Source of the DNA: an uncultured bacterium
GTDB taxonomy: Bacteria > Bacillota > Clostridia > Peptostreptococcales > Anaerovoracaceae
Direction: 5' to 3'
Length of the DNA stretch: 37,775 bases
Assembly (NCBI GenBank): GCA_905214225.1
Contig: CAJMLL010000023.1
Span: 1 to 37,775, forward strand
The position numbers and the translations under genes were made by a program. Under the pieces are notes generated by a model. It was not told the origin of the DNA. It did not search any database and saw nothing but the letters and a program-made list of their open reading frames with translations. Position 1 is the first letter of the stretch. Each line of letters begins with the position of its first letter. Shown piece after piece: positions 24,027-31,802 of this stretch.

Positions 24027-24914
24027 TCACCCCTGGATCACAAACTTCGCAAAGGCCTTCGCGACGCCGTCTTCAGCATTGCTTTCCGTCACGTAATCCG
24101 CCATTTCCTTCACCTCTTCACAGGCATTCTCCATAGCCACGCCGATTTCCGCCAGCTGGATCATCTTCGCATCGTTCATGCTGTCTCCGCAGGCCATCAG
24201 CTCTTCCTTCTTCACTCCGAGACGCTCCATCAGAACCTTCAGCGCCGATGCCTTGCTCGTGCCCTTTCCGCCGATTTCCATGTTATACCAGACGGAAGAT
24301 GTCAGGGTCACATCGCTCCGTTTACCAAGAAAATCAAACATGGCCTCTCTCTGGTCCATGTCCCGGAAATTCAGGCTGATGTTTTCAATCTTATCATGAT
24401 TTTCAACAAGCAGAGCGAGAATGTCAGAAACCGGCTTTCTGGTTCTGAGAACATACTGCCGGCTCACTTCCGAGCGGTAATCCGCCTTTCCTTCCTGAAG
24501 TTCCCGGTAGGAATCCTCATTCATATAGGCCATTCCGCCGGTGAACACTTCCACATCGAGCTTCTTTCCCCTCAGAAAATCCGCCAGTTCGTCCACAGCA
24601 TCCGGCGTAAGAAAGCTGGTATAGAGGATTTTCCGGTCGCACAGCCTCGTAATGACAGCCCCGTTGGAATTGATCATGTACTCCAGTCCCTCCATGTTTT
24701 TCAGCTCGTCCGGCGCGGCGGAAAAGACTCTTCCCGTCGTCACAACCACATGCACCCCTTCCCGGCTGGCCTGCTGAAGCGCCTTTCTCGTCACATCCGA
24801 CAGGGATTTATCCGGCCGGAGCGTCGTCCCGTCCAGATCCAGAGCCGTCATTTTTATCTTTTTTCTACTATTATATTCTTTATCCTTATACTGATTTTCC
24901 TCTTGCTCCTTCAT
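24027..24914 (-). CDS. Cof-type HAD-IIB phosphatase
   Basis: 295 residues. HAD-superfamily hydrolase with a C2 cap, the type that dephosphorylates sugar phosphates, nucleotides or cofactors. Motif I is ALDLDGTTL (near residue 25, nucleophile the first Asp), motif II VVTTGR, motif III the lysine in GGKGTSKASALK, and motif IV GDSMNDAKMI. SNGAVIT is the typical Cof signature. The N-terminal 20 residues are charged and lie before the fold. AAGGGA lies seven bases before ATG 24914. The metallo-hydrolase stop is only 12 bases upstream, so the two form an operon. Substrate specificity cannot be read from sequence in this family. Confidence 0.9.
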   Translation of the reverse strand: MKEQEENQYKDKEYNSRKKIKMTALDLDGTTLRPDKSLSDVTRKALQQASREGVHVVVTTGRVFSAAPDELKNMEGLEYMINSNGAVITRLCDRKILYTSFLTPDAVDELADFLRGKKLDVEVFTGGMAYMNEDSYRELQEGKADYRSEVSRQYVLRTRKPVSDILALLVENHDKIENISLNFRDMDQREAMFDFLGKRSDVTLTSSVWYNMEIGGKGTSKASALKVLMERLGVKKEELMACGDSMNDAKMIQLAEIGVAMENACEEVKEMADYVTESNAEDGVAKAFAKFVIQG

Positions 24915-24926
24915 ATTTTGTCCCTT

Positions 24927-25541
24927 CTATCTGCTCTTTCCGGCCAGCAGAGCCAGAAATTCCGAGTTGTACTTCCGGACATCCTTCATGCTGCTGTCTC
25001 CCTCGTGGCCCGGGTAAATGTGGATGTCATCGCCGAGCTGATCGTTCAGAAGCTTCACCGACTTCACCATTTCCTCTTCATTTCCGCCCGGAAGGTCGGT
25101 CCGGCCCAGATCCGTGTCGAACAGCGTGTCGCCCGTGAAGCAGACCCTGCTCTTTTTCGACAAAAAGCAGACAGAGCCAGGGGTATGACCTGGTGTGTGA
25201 AGGACCAGGAAAAATTCCTCTTCCGGGCCGTCGCTGATGGAATACACGTCGCCCTCTTCAAACAGATCGTCGATCGGAAGACTGCAGCGCATCATGTCCT
25301 CCTCATGCATGGCCGCCGGGCATTTATATTTCTTCATCAGAGCTGCCGCCGCGCCGATGTGATCATCGTGGCAGTGGGTCAGCAGAATTTCCTCCAGCCT
25401 GAGCTGATGCTCTTCCATAAACCTTACGTACAGCTCCGGACAGTATCCCGGATCGATAATCCAGCACTTGCCGCCGTCTCGCTGATAAATCAGATAGCCG
25501 TTTTCCAGAATCGGTCCGCACTGAAATCTCTTGATTTTCAT
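24927..25541 (-). CDS. Metallo-beta-lactamase-fold hydrolase (glyoxalase II-like)
   Basis: 204 residues. The metal site THCHDDHIGAAAAL gives the HxHxDH motif. HTPGHTPGSVCF, FTGDTLFDTDLGRTDLPGG and the late YPGHEGDSS histidine complete the binuclear zinc or iron centre. The small size and GRTD(L)PGG block match YcbL/YqgX-type thioesterases, which cleave S-lactoylglutathione-like esters; the true substrate is unknown. ATG 25541 is chosen because GAGGAG lies seven bases upstream; a longer frame to 25595 has no site. It is the first gene of a two-gene unit with the HAD phosphatase. Confidence 0.9.
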   Translation of the reverse strand: MKIKRFQCGPILENGYLIYQRDGGKCWIIDPGYCPELYVRFMEEHQLRLEEILLTHCHDDHIGAAAALMKKYKCPAAMHEEDMMRCSLPIDDLFEEGDVYSISDGPEEEFFLVLHTPGHTPGSVCFLSKKSRVCFTGDTLFDTDLGRTDLPGGNEEEMVKSVKLLNDQLGDDIHIYPGHEGDSSMKDVRKYNSEFLALLAGKSR

Positions 25542-25617
25542 TTTCCAGCTCCTCTCCAAAAGCAGTTGTTTCAACAGGGTTTGTTGCAATCCCACGATGA
25601 ATTGCCTTATTTCCTAT

Positions 25618-25646
25618 AGTATATCCCATATTTCTTCATTCGTGAA
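25618..25646 (-). promoter_or_regulatory. Promoter of the metallo-hydrolase/HAD operon
   Basis: On the minus strand TTCACG (25641-25646), 17 bases, then TATACT (25618-25623). This gives a leader of about 70 bases before ATG 25541. The -10 is strong, the -35 moderate. Confidence 0.6.
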
Positions 25647-26037
25647 ATCTTTTGGCTTGCTCAGATTCATAAGCACAATGTGGGCCAGACGCGCCCGCCG
25701 CTTGAAACAACGGCGGAATTCTGCTGATTTTCAACGTTTTATTGCATTTGTCACCCCGAGTAATTTTCTTCTCATGTATCCAATATTCACTTGCAAATTT
25801 ACACCGTCTGTCATAGAATGTTGATGGCTGGAAAACGCTGTTCACCGTCGTCTTTATCTCTGTGATGCAGGCGTGCATGAACATGATTTCCGCCATTCTT
25901 TATTTTGTCTGGTTTTTTGACAAAATGGATATACAAGAGGCCAGATTAACAATAACTGAGACAAAAATACTCAGTATTAATATTGCAGATTAACCGGCAG
26001 CAGTAATCAAGCTGCTGCCTTCTAAAAGGAGCTTGAA
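25647..26037. other. 391-base upstream region of the trk genes with several inverted repeats
   Basis: No gene is seen. Perfect inverted repeats in order: CCGCCG-N10-CGGCGG (25695-25716); TTTTGTC-N9-GACAAAA (25903-25925), which includes a TTGACA; ACTGAG-N9-CTCAGT (25955-25975); and GGCAGCAG-N8-CTGCTGCC (25996-26019), ending a few bases before the trkA ribosome-binding site AAAAGGAG. I could not fix a convincing -35/-10 pair for trkA. The last hairpin would be at the end of the leader RNA. No match to the c-di-AMP (ydaO) riboswitch was apparent on either strand. Confidence 0.45.
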
Positions 26038-27384
26038 ATGGATGTAGCAATCGTAGGTGCCGGCAAGCTTGGCTACAAGGTTGCAGAAGCGCTTTCCAAC
26101 GGTGACTATTCCGTTACGATCATTGACAGAAAAGAAGCCCTGCTGGATAAAATTTCTCAGCATCTGGATGTGATGACCATCAATGAAGATGCGCGGAGAA
26201 TGTCAGTCCTTCAGGATATCGGCATTGAACACTTTGACTATCTGCTGACGGCAACATCGAACGATGAAATGAACATCGTCATCGCCGCTATGGCAAAGAA
26301 ACTCGGATGCCGCCACGTTATCGCCAGAGTCAGAGACCCGGAGCACATGAACCAGATCGATCTTCTCCGTGAAACCTTCAATCTGGATGTGATCGTTAAC
26401 CCGGATCTTGCGATTACGGAAGAGATTTATAAATATCTGGCAGAAAAATACACGCTGCAGAACGGAATCTTCACCACAGGAAAAATCTCCATGATTGAGT
26501 TTGAGGCGAAGAATTATTCCAAGCTGATCGGCTGCTCTATCACGGAAATCCGCTCTATTTTCCCGGACTTCCTGGTCCTGGCACTGTCCCGCAATGGCAA
26601 GGTCATCATCCCTCACGGAAATGACACAGTCGAGCAGTCTGATCTTCTGTACATGCTCGGAGAAAGGGATAAAATCGGCTCCCTGCACAGGAAAGTCAAT
26701 AAAAAGCGCTCCACGCAGCTCCGCAAGGTGATGATCATTGGCGGAGGAAAGACCGGCTATTACCTGTCTCAGAAGCTGGCTGATTTCGGCGCTGCCGTAA
26801 AGCTGGTCGAGCAGGATCTTGCCCGCTGCCAGTATCTGGCCACGCAGCTTCAGAATGTCATGGTTCTGCATGTTGACGGAACAGACATTTCCACGCTGGA
26901 AGATGAGAACATGGACGGCATGGACGCATTCGTCACCGCAACCGGATATGATGAAGAAAACCTGCTCCTGGCTCTGACTGCCAAGAGACGCGGTATTCCG
27001 GATGTTATCGCCAAGGTCAGCCACGAAAACTACGTGGACCTGATCGAGGAAATGGGTGTCGATATGGTGCTGAATCCGCTGGACATCACCGCAAGCAATA
27101 TCCTGCGTGAAATTCAGGGAACCAGCAGAATCATTACTTCTGTACTGATTCAGGGTCAGGCAGAACTGATTGAAGTCCGTGCCCAGAGCGGCATGAACTT
27201 CCTCGGAAAGCCGATTTCCGAACTTCCTCTTCCGGACAGCATCCTTATCGCTGCCATCGACCGCGAAGGACAGCTGATCATCCCGGACGGAGATACGAAA
27301 ATCAAGCGGAACGATCATGTGATCATGCTTTCGCTTCTTTCCAGCATCAGCAGTCTGGAAAAACTGCTCAAGCCAAAAAGATAA
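26038..27384 (+). CDS. trkA: TrkA, cytoplasmic nucleotide-binding regulator of the Trk potassium system
   Basis: 448 residues, two tandem RCK units as in TrkA of E. coli. RCK1-N starts with VAIVGAGKLGYKVAEAL (residues 3-19), and RCK2-N with VMIIGGGKTGYYLSQKLADF (about 231-250). Each is followed by a TrkA-C domain (about 140-220 and 370-448). The protein forms a ring under the TrkH channel and gates it on ATP/NADH, or on c-di-AMP in some Gram-positives. The start ATG 26038 has AAAAGGAG seven bases upstream. Two TrkH subunits follow on the same strand, so all three are probably one operon. Confidence 0.95.
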   Translation: MDVAIVGAGKLGYKVAEALSNGDYSVTIIDRKEALLDKISQHLDVMTINEDARRMSVLQDIGIEHFDYLLTATSNDEMNIVIAAMAKKLGCRHVIARVRDPEHMNQIDLLRETFNLDVIVNPDLAITEEIYKYLAEKYTLQNGIFTTGKISMIEFEAKNYSKLIGCSITEIRSIFPDFLVLALSRNGKVIIPHGNDTVEQSDLLYMLGERDKIGSLHRKVNKKRSTQLRKVMIIGGGKTGYYLSQKLADFGAAVKLVEQDLARCQYLATQLQNVMVLHVDGTDISTLEDENMDGMDAFVTATGYDEENLLLALTAKRRGIPDVIAKVSHENYVDLIEEMGVDMVLNPLDITASNILREIQGTSRIITSVLIQGQAELIEVRAQSGMNFLGKPISELPLPDSILIAAIDREGQLIIPDGDTKIKRNDHVIMLSLLSSISSLEKLLKPKR

Positions 27385-27416
27385 GATCTGCGGCTGTTTA
27401 ACAGAAACTTATTCTG

Positions 27417-27437
27417 CCTCGCGAATTTTTCGCGGGG
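27417..27437 (+). other. Hairpin between trkA and trkH
   Basis: CCTCGCG (27417-27423) pairs with CGCGGGG (27431-27437), one G-U pair, around a T-rich loop. No T run follows the stem, so it is more likely an intercistronic stabiliser or partial attenuator than a terminator. Confidence 0.4.
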
Positions 27438-27476
27438 CACTTGAATATATATAGAAATGGGATTGAACTTACTGCA

Positions 27477-28943
27477 ATGAATATCACCATGAAAAACATC
27501 GTCCGACTGATCGGCGTAATCATATTTGTAACAGGTCTCGCGATCTTTCCGTCTCTGATCACGGCATTCATCTACCATGAAATGAAATCTGCGGTCTGCT
27601 TCGGCGCAACGATGGGTATCTGCATCCTTCCGGGCCTTATCATCATGAAGGCCCTCCCTGCAGAATCCTTTAAAATGCATCAGCGTGACAGCTATCTGTA
27701 TGTCACCCTGACCTGGTTCATCGTCTCTCTGGTCGCCGCCGTTCCTCTGACCGCTTCCGGAGCGATTCCTCATTACTACGATGCATTTTTTGAAATGTGC
27801 TCGGGATTTTCAACCACTGGATCTACCATTCTTTCGAATGTAGAAGCCCTGCCGAAGTCGATGCTGTTCTGGCGCTCTTTCACCCATTGGCTGGGAGGAA
27901 TGGGAATCATCGTCTTCACAGCGGCCATCATGCCGAACCTGGGAATTTCCGGACAGTCTATCGCAGAGGCTGAGGCGCCTGGCCCGACCATGGATAAACT
28001 GACCGCAAGATATACCGATACCGCAAAGAACTTATACCTCCTCTACTTCGGCATTACGATTGCAGAGACCATCCTGCTGATGCTGGGAGGCATGAATCTC
28101 TATGATGCTCTGGTTCAAACATTCGGTACAGTCGGAACAGGAGGCTTCTCCAACTACGGCGACAGTATCGCGCACTTCACCAGCCCGTATATTCAGTGGG
28201 TTATCATCATCTTTATGCTGATGTGCGGAACCAACTTCAACCTGTATTTCGGCATTCCAAAATACGGACCGAAGGCCCTGCTGAAGGACTCTGAATTCCG
28301 TCTCTACATGGCGGTCGTTCTGGCGACGACGGCAGGAATCACCATCAACCTGATCGCCTGCGGAATCATCAAAAGTCCTTTCAAGAGCCTGACCGCGGCG
28401 GCCTTCCAGGTGTCTTCGCTGATCACCACAACCGGCTATGCAACCAAGAATTATGACCTGTGGCCTACCTTCTCCAAGATGATGCTGATGATCACCTTCC
28501 TGACCGGAGCCTGCGCCTCTTCAACCGGAGGCGGCCCGAAGATCATCCGTGTTCTGGTAGCCCTGAAAATGATCAGACGAAGCATTGCGCTGAAAATTCA
28601 TCCGTCCAGAGTCTACACCATCAAGGTAAACGGAAAGCCGGTTGAGCGGGAAGTGCTGACCAACATTTCCAACTTTATCTTTTTCTACATCGCAGTTCTG
28701 TTCATCGGCTGCATCATCGTCGGACTGAACGGCTACGATGTCATGACGACATTTTCCTCGGTACTGACCTGTCTGGGAAATGTGGGGCCTGGATTTAATA
28801 AAGTCGGCCCGATTTACAACTTCGGATTTTTTGCGCCATGGGCAAAAATTGTTCTTTCTGTGCTGATGATCGCCGGACGTCTGGAACTGTTCACGGTTCT
28901 GACCCTGCTTTCGCCGCGCTACTGGAATTCGAACAAAAACTAA
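27477..28943 (+). CDS. trkH: TrkH potassium channel subunit
   Basis: 488 residues, integral membrane protein with four M1-P-M2 repeats. All four selectivity-filter glycines are kept: CSGFSTTGSTIL (P1), GTVGTGGFSNYG (P2), LITTTGYATKNY (P3) and LGNVGPGFNKVG (P4). The gating loop in the third repeat is the canonical ASSTGGGPKIIRVLVALK, and SFTHWLGGMGIIV follows P1. It forms the K+ pathway regulated by TrkA encoded just upstream. The start is uncertain: ATG 27477 (MNITMKN) is preferred, but it has only a poor ribosome-binding site; TTG 27441 and ATG 27489 are alternatives. Weak initiation would fit coupling to trkA. It is followed by a second, different TrkH. Confidence 0.93.
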   Translation: MNITMKNIVRLIGVIIFVTGLAIFPSLITAFIYHEMKSAVCFGATMGICILPGLIIMKALPAESFKMHQRDSYLYVTLTWFIVSLVAAVPLTASGAIPHYYDAFFEMCSGFSTTGSTILSNVEALPKSMLFWRSFTHWLGGMGIIVFTAAIMPNLGISGQSIAEAEAPGPTMDKLTARYTDTAKNLYLLYFGITIAETILLMLGGMNLYDALVQTFGTVGTGGFSNYGDSIAHFTSPYIQWVIIIFMLMCGTNFNLYFGIPKYGPKALLKDSEFRLYMAVVLATTAGITINLIACGIIKSPFKSLTAAAFQVSSLITTTGYATKNYDLWPTFSKMMLMITFLTGACASSTGGGPKIIRVLVALKMIRRSIALKIHPSRVYTIKVNGKPVEREVLTNISNFIFFYIAVLFIGCIIVGLNGYDVMTTFSSVLTCLGNVGPGFNKVGPIYNFGFFAPWAKIVLSVLMIAGRLELFTVLTLLSPRYWNSNKN

Positions 28944-29014
28944 GCACAGTCCGGCAGGCGTCCCCTTGCCGATGTGTATTTTGTCCGTAATGCTGAATGA
29001 AAATATGAGGTTCA

Positions 29015-30472
29015 ATGATGAAAATCAATAATCGACTGCTCTATAAAACATTTTCGGCAGTATATATTCCGCTGGGCTGTTCCATGCTGATTCCACTGCT
29101 GCTGGCAGTGATTCAAAAAGACAGCAGCAGCCTGACCGCCTTTCTTATTCCGGCGGTTCTCTGCCTTCTAATCGGCGGATTCTGCATGCTGGTGCTGAAG
29201 AAGAGCAAGACTCTCTCGGAACGGAAAATGCTGATCAGGGACGGTTACCTGATGGTCGCTTCCGGCGCGCTGATCCTTCTTCTTCTGTCCGCCCTGCCTT
29301 ACTGGATCTGCGGAAAACACATCGGTTTCGTTGACGGCTGGTTCATGTCCGTATCCTCCTGGACAACTACAGGAACCTATTCGGTTCCCTGCGGAGACCT
29401 GACAGATGCCCTGATGCTCTGGCGCAGCATGAACTGCTGGATGGGCGGATTCGTGATGCTGGCTGTCGCAATCACGATTTTCCAGAAACTGGGAATCAAT
29501 GAACAGGGACTGCTCAGCGGTCCTTCTGCAATCAGCAAACAGAGTGCCAAGCTGACCGCGCACTTTACCGGAACCGTAAAGATCCTGCTCTACTTCTATA
29601 TTGCGATGACTGCGGCAGAACTGGTTTTTCTCGCCTTTTCTGACATGACCTTTTTCAGTGCCCTGCTGAACACCCTCAGCAATGTCAGCACTTCGGGAAT
29701 GATCGGAATTTCGAAGTCTGCAGACACGTCCTATATCCGGATCGTCATGACCGTTTTTGCTCTGCTGGCGTCCATCAACTTCTTCGAATACTATTACGTC
29801 CTGACCCGGCATCACGTGTCGAAGAACTATGAAGTCCGTTCCTACCTGTCCATCATCGCCGTTGCGGTCATTGTGATCACCGCAGATCTGATGATTACAG
29901 GAAAATATCATAATGTAGTCAATGCATTGAGAGACGCGCTGACCGTCTGCGTCTCCACTTCATCGACCTCCGGTTACGCGGCTTCCCTTTCCAGTTCCTG
30001 GCCGACGACCAGCATCTTCATTCTTCTGTTCCTCATGATGATCGGAGGATGCAGCATCTCTGCGGCCAGCGGAATCAAGGTCACCAGAGCGGTCGTCTTC
30101 TGGAAGCTGATCATGCGAGGGATTTACAAACGTATTCATCCGCGGTCAACCAGGGCGGTCATTGTCCACGGACATAAAATTCCTGCAAGCAAGGCTTCCT
30201 CCATCACGGTGTTCATCATGCTGTTTTTCCTGATCGTGATCGTCGCGGCAGTGGTTGTCAGCCTGGATAACCAGAGTCTGGACACCACCTTCTACGCCGT
30301 CATCGCATCGCTGACCAACTCCGGCGCCTTTGCCGGAAAGCTCGCGTCCGGAGACTACAGCATCTTCAGCATGCCGATCCGCTTCTTCCTGTCCCTTCTG
30401 ATGATCATCGGACGTTTCGGAATCTACCCGGTCGTTGTGCTGTTCTCAACTTCTTTCTGGAGAGAGAAGTAG
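29015..30472 (+). CDS. Second, divergent TrkH-like channel subunit
   Basis: 485 residues, TrkH/KtrB superfamily with the same overall layout as its neighbour but strongly diverged. Filter regions: SSWTTTGTYSV (P1), NVSTSGMIGIS (P2), STSSTSGYAAS (P3), SLTNSGAFAGK (P4); each keeps one glycine at the filter position. The gating loop is altered: where the first TrkH has ASSTGGG, this one has SISAASG before IKVTRAVVFWK. The motif after P1 is NCWMGGFVMLA in place of HWLGGMGIIV. The protein could pair with the first TrkH to make a heterodimer, or act as a separate channel with other selectivity. ATG 29015 is followed directly by another ATG (29018); GAGG lies four or seven bases before them. The gap to trkH is 71 bases. 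Confidence 0.88.
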   Translation: MMKINNRLLYKTFSAVYIPLGCSMLIPLLLAVIQKDSSSLTAFLIPAVLCLLIGGFCMLVLKKSKTLSERKMLIRDGYLMVASGALILLLLSALPYWICGKHIGFVDGWFMSVSSWTTTGTYSVPCGDLTDALMLWRSMNCWMGGFVMLAVAITIFQKLGINEQGLLSGPSAISKQSAKLTAHFTGTVKILLYFYIAMTAAELVFLAFSDMTFFSALLNTLSNVSTSGMIGISKSADTSYIRIVMTVFALLASINFFEYYYVLTRHHVSKNYEVRSYLSIIAVAVIVITADLMITGKYHNVVNALRDALTVCVSTSSTSGYAASLSSSWPTTSIFILLFLMMIGGCSISAASGIKVTRAVVFWKLIMRGIYKRIHPRSTRAVIVHGHKIPASKASSITVFIMLFFLIVIVAAVVVSLDNQSLDTTFYAVIASLTNSGAFAGKLASGDYSIFSMPIRFFLSLLMIIGRFGIYPVVVLFSTSFWREK

Positions 30473-30500
30473 ACAAAATATATAAAGCAAGGAGCATATC

Positions 30501-31802
30501 ATGCAGCCATTATCTGTACGGATGCGCCCGGACAGCCTGGAAGAGTTTGCCGGACAGCGGCATTTCCTCTATCCGGGCTCGCTTTTTGTCCGGGCAGTGA
30601 AAAACCATAACTTTCATTCCGCGATATTCTTCGGCCCTCCGGGAACGGGAAAAACCACCCTTGCCCGCATCATCGCCAGGACGATGGACAGCGAGTTCCA
30701 TGAGATCAACGCGTCTGTCTCCGGAACCAGAGAGCTGAAGGAAATCCTGGACGGCGCCCGCCTGAAGTTCTACGGACTGCAGCGCCGGTCCACGGTTTTG
30801 TACGTGGATGAAATCCACCGCTGGAACAAGCTTCAGCAGGACGCCCTTCTGAAAGCATTGGAAGAAGGCGTCATCCACCTGATCGGAAGCACCACGGAAA
30901 ATCCGTATTTTTCTGTGAATAAAGCGATCTTAAGCCGTGTAAGAAATATTTATGAATTTTATCCGCTGAAAAAAGAGGATCTTGTGATCCTGATGAAACG
31001 AGCGCTGAAGGATCCGAGAAAGGGGCTGGGCAGCATGGATCCGCCGCTTTCTGCAGAGGAAGATGCACTTTCTCTTCTCGCAGAATTTTCTCAGGGAGAT
31101 GCCAGGGCCGCACTGGATACCCTCGGCTTCATTGCAGAGAATCTTCCCGAAGATGACCGGAGAATAACAAAAAAGGCTGTCGGGGAGGCTCTCCAGCGGA
31201 AGGTCAACAATTACGATGAGTCCACGGAATATGATCTTCTTTCCGCGCTTCAGAAATCCATCCGGGGCAGCGACCCGGACGCCGCGATCTACTATTTCTC
31301 CCGTATGGCGGACGCGCGCTGCGATCTGATGACAATCGGAAGAAGGCTCATGGTGATCGCTTCTGAGGACATCGGCATGGCCTACCCTTCCGCAGTATCC
31401 ATCGTCACCTCCTGCGTGCAGGCTGCCCAGATGGTCGGCTGGCCGGAAGCCGGAATCAATTTAAGCCAGGCCGTAATTCTTCTGGCTTCTTCACCGAAGT
31501 CCAACTCGGTTGTGAAGGCCTATCAGGAGTCCTTAAATGACGTGAGAACCAGAGAAGCAGACCCGATTCCTGCTCATCTGCGGGACGCGCATTACAGCGG
31601 AGCAGAGAAACTCGGTTACGGAAAGGACTATCTCTATCCGCATGATTTCGGCGGCTATGTAAAGCAGCAGTATCTCCCGGACAATCTGGAAAAGGCAGGC
31701 GTGTCCTATTACCATCCGACGGAAAATGGATCAGAAAAACAGTTTAAACATTTTCTCCGGCAGCTGGACGAGAAGCTGGGGAATAAGAAAGGAAAGAGAT
31801 AA
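30501..31802 (+). CDS. rarA: RarA/MgsA replication-associated recombination ATPase
   Basis: 433 residues, clamp-loader-like AAA+ ATPase that acts at stalled replication forks. The family start RMRPDSLEEFAGQRHFL is followed by Walker A FGPPGTGKTTLA (about 48-56), Walker B VLYVDEIHRWNK, sensor 1 GSTTENPYF and the SRVRNIYEF box. The C-terminal half carries the MgsA helical domain with SAIQKSIRGSDPDAA-like text (here ALQKSIRGSDPDAAIYYFSR), EDIGMAYP and the late GYGKDYLYPHDF and YLPD blocks. AAGGAG lies six bases before ATG 30501. It starts 28 bases after trkH2 and ends directly at the ATG of ispH-rpsA, so all may be cotranscribed. Confidence 0.95.
   Translation: MQPLSVRMRPDSLEEFAGQRHFLYPGSLFVRAVKNHNFHSAIFFGPPGTGKTTLARIIARTMDSEFHEINASVSGTRELKEILDGARLKFYGLQRRSTVLYVDEIHRWNKLQQDALLKALEEGVIHLIGSTTENPYFSVNKAILSRVRNIYEFYPLKKEDLVILMKRALKDPRKGLGSMDPPLSAEEDALSLLAEFSQGDARAALDTLGFIAENLPEDDRRITKKAVGEALQRKVNNYDESTEYDLLSALQKSIRGSDPDAAIYYFSRMADARCDLMTIGRRLMVIASEDIGMAYPSAVSIVTSCVQAAQMVGWPEAGINLSQAVILLASSPKSNSVVKAYQESLNDVRTREADPIPAHLRDAHYSGAEKLGYGKDYLYPHDFGGYVKQQYLPDNLEKAGVSYYHPTENGSEKQFKHFLRQLDEKLGNKKGKR

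Noticed and set aside
25636..25896. 86-codon frame on the minus strand upstream of trkA
   Set aside because: No ribosome-binding site, no known motif, and it crosses a promoter and several inverted repeats.
25647..26037. Possible c-di-AMP (ydaO-type) riboswitch before the potassium genes
   Set aside because: I looked for the conserved ydaO core on both strands and did not see it; a covariance search would be needed to be certain.
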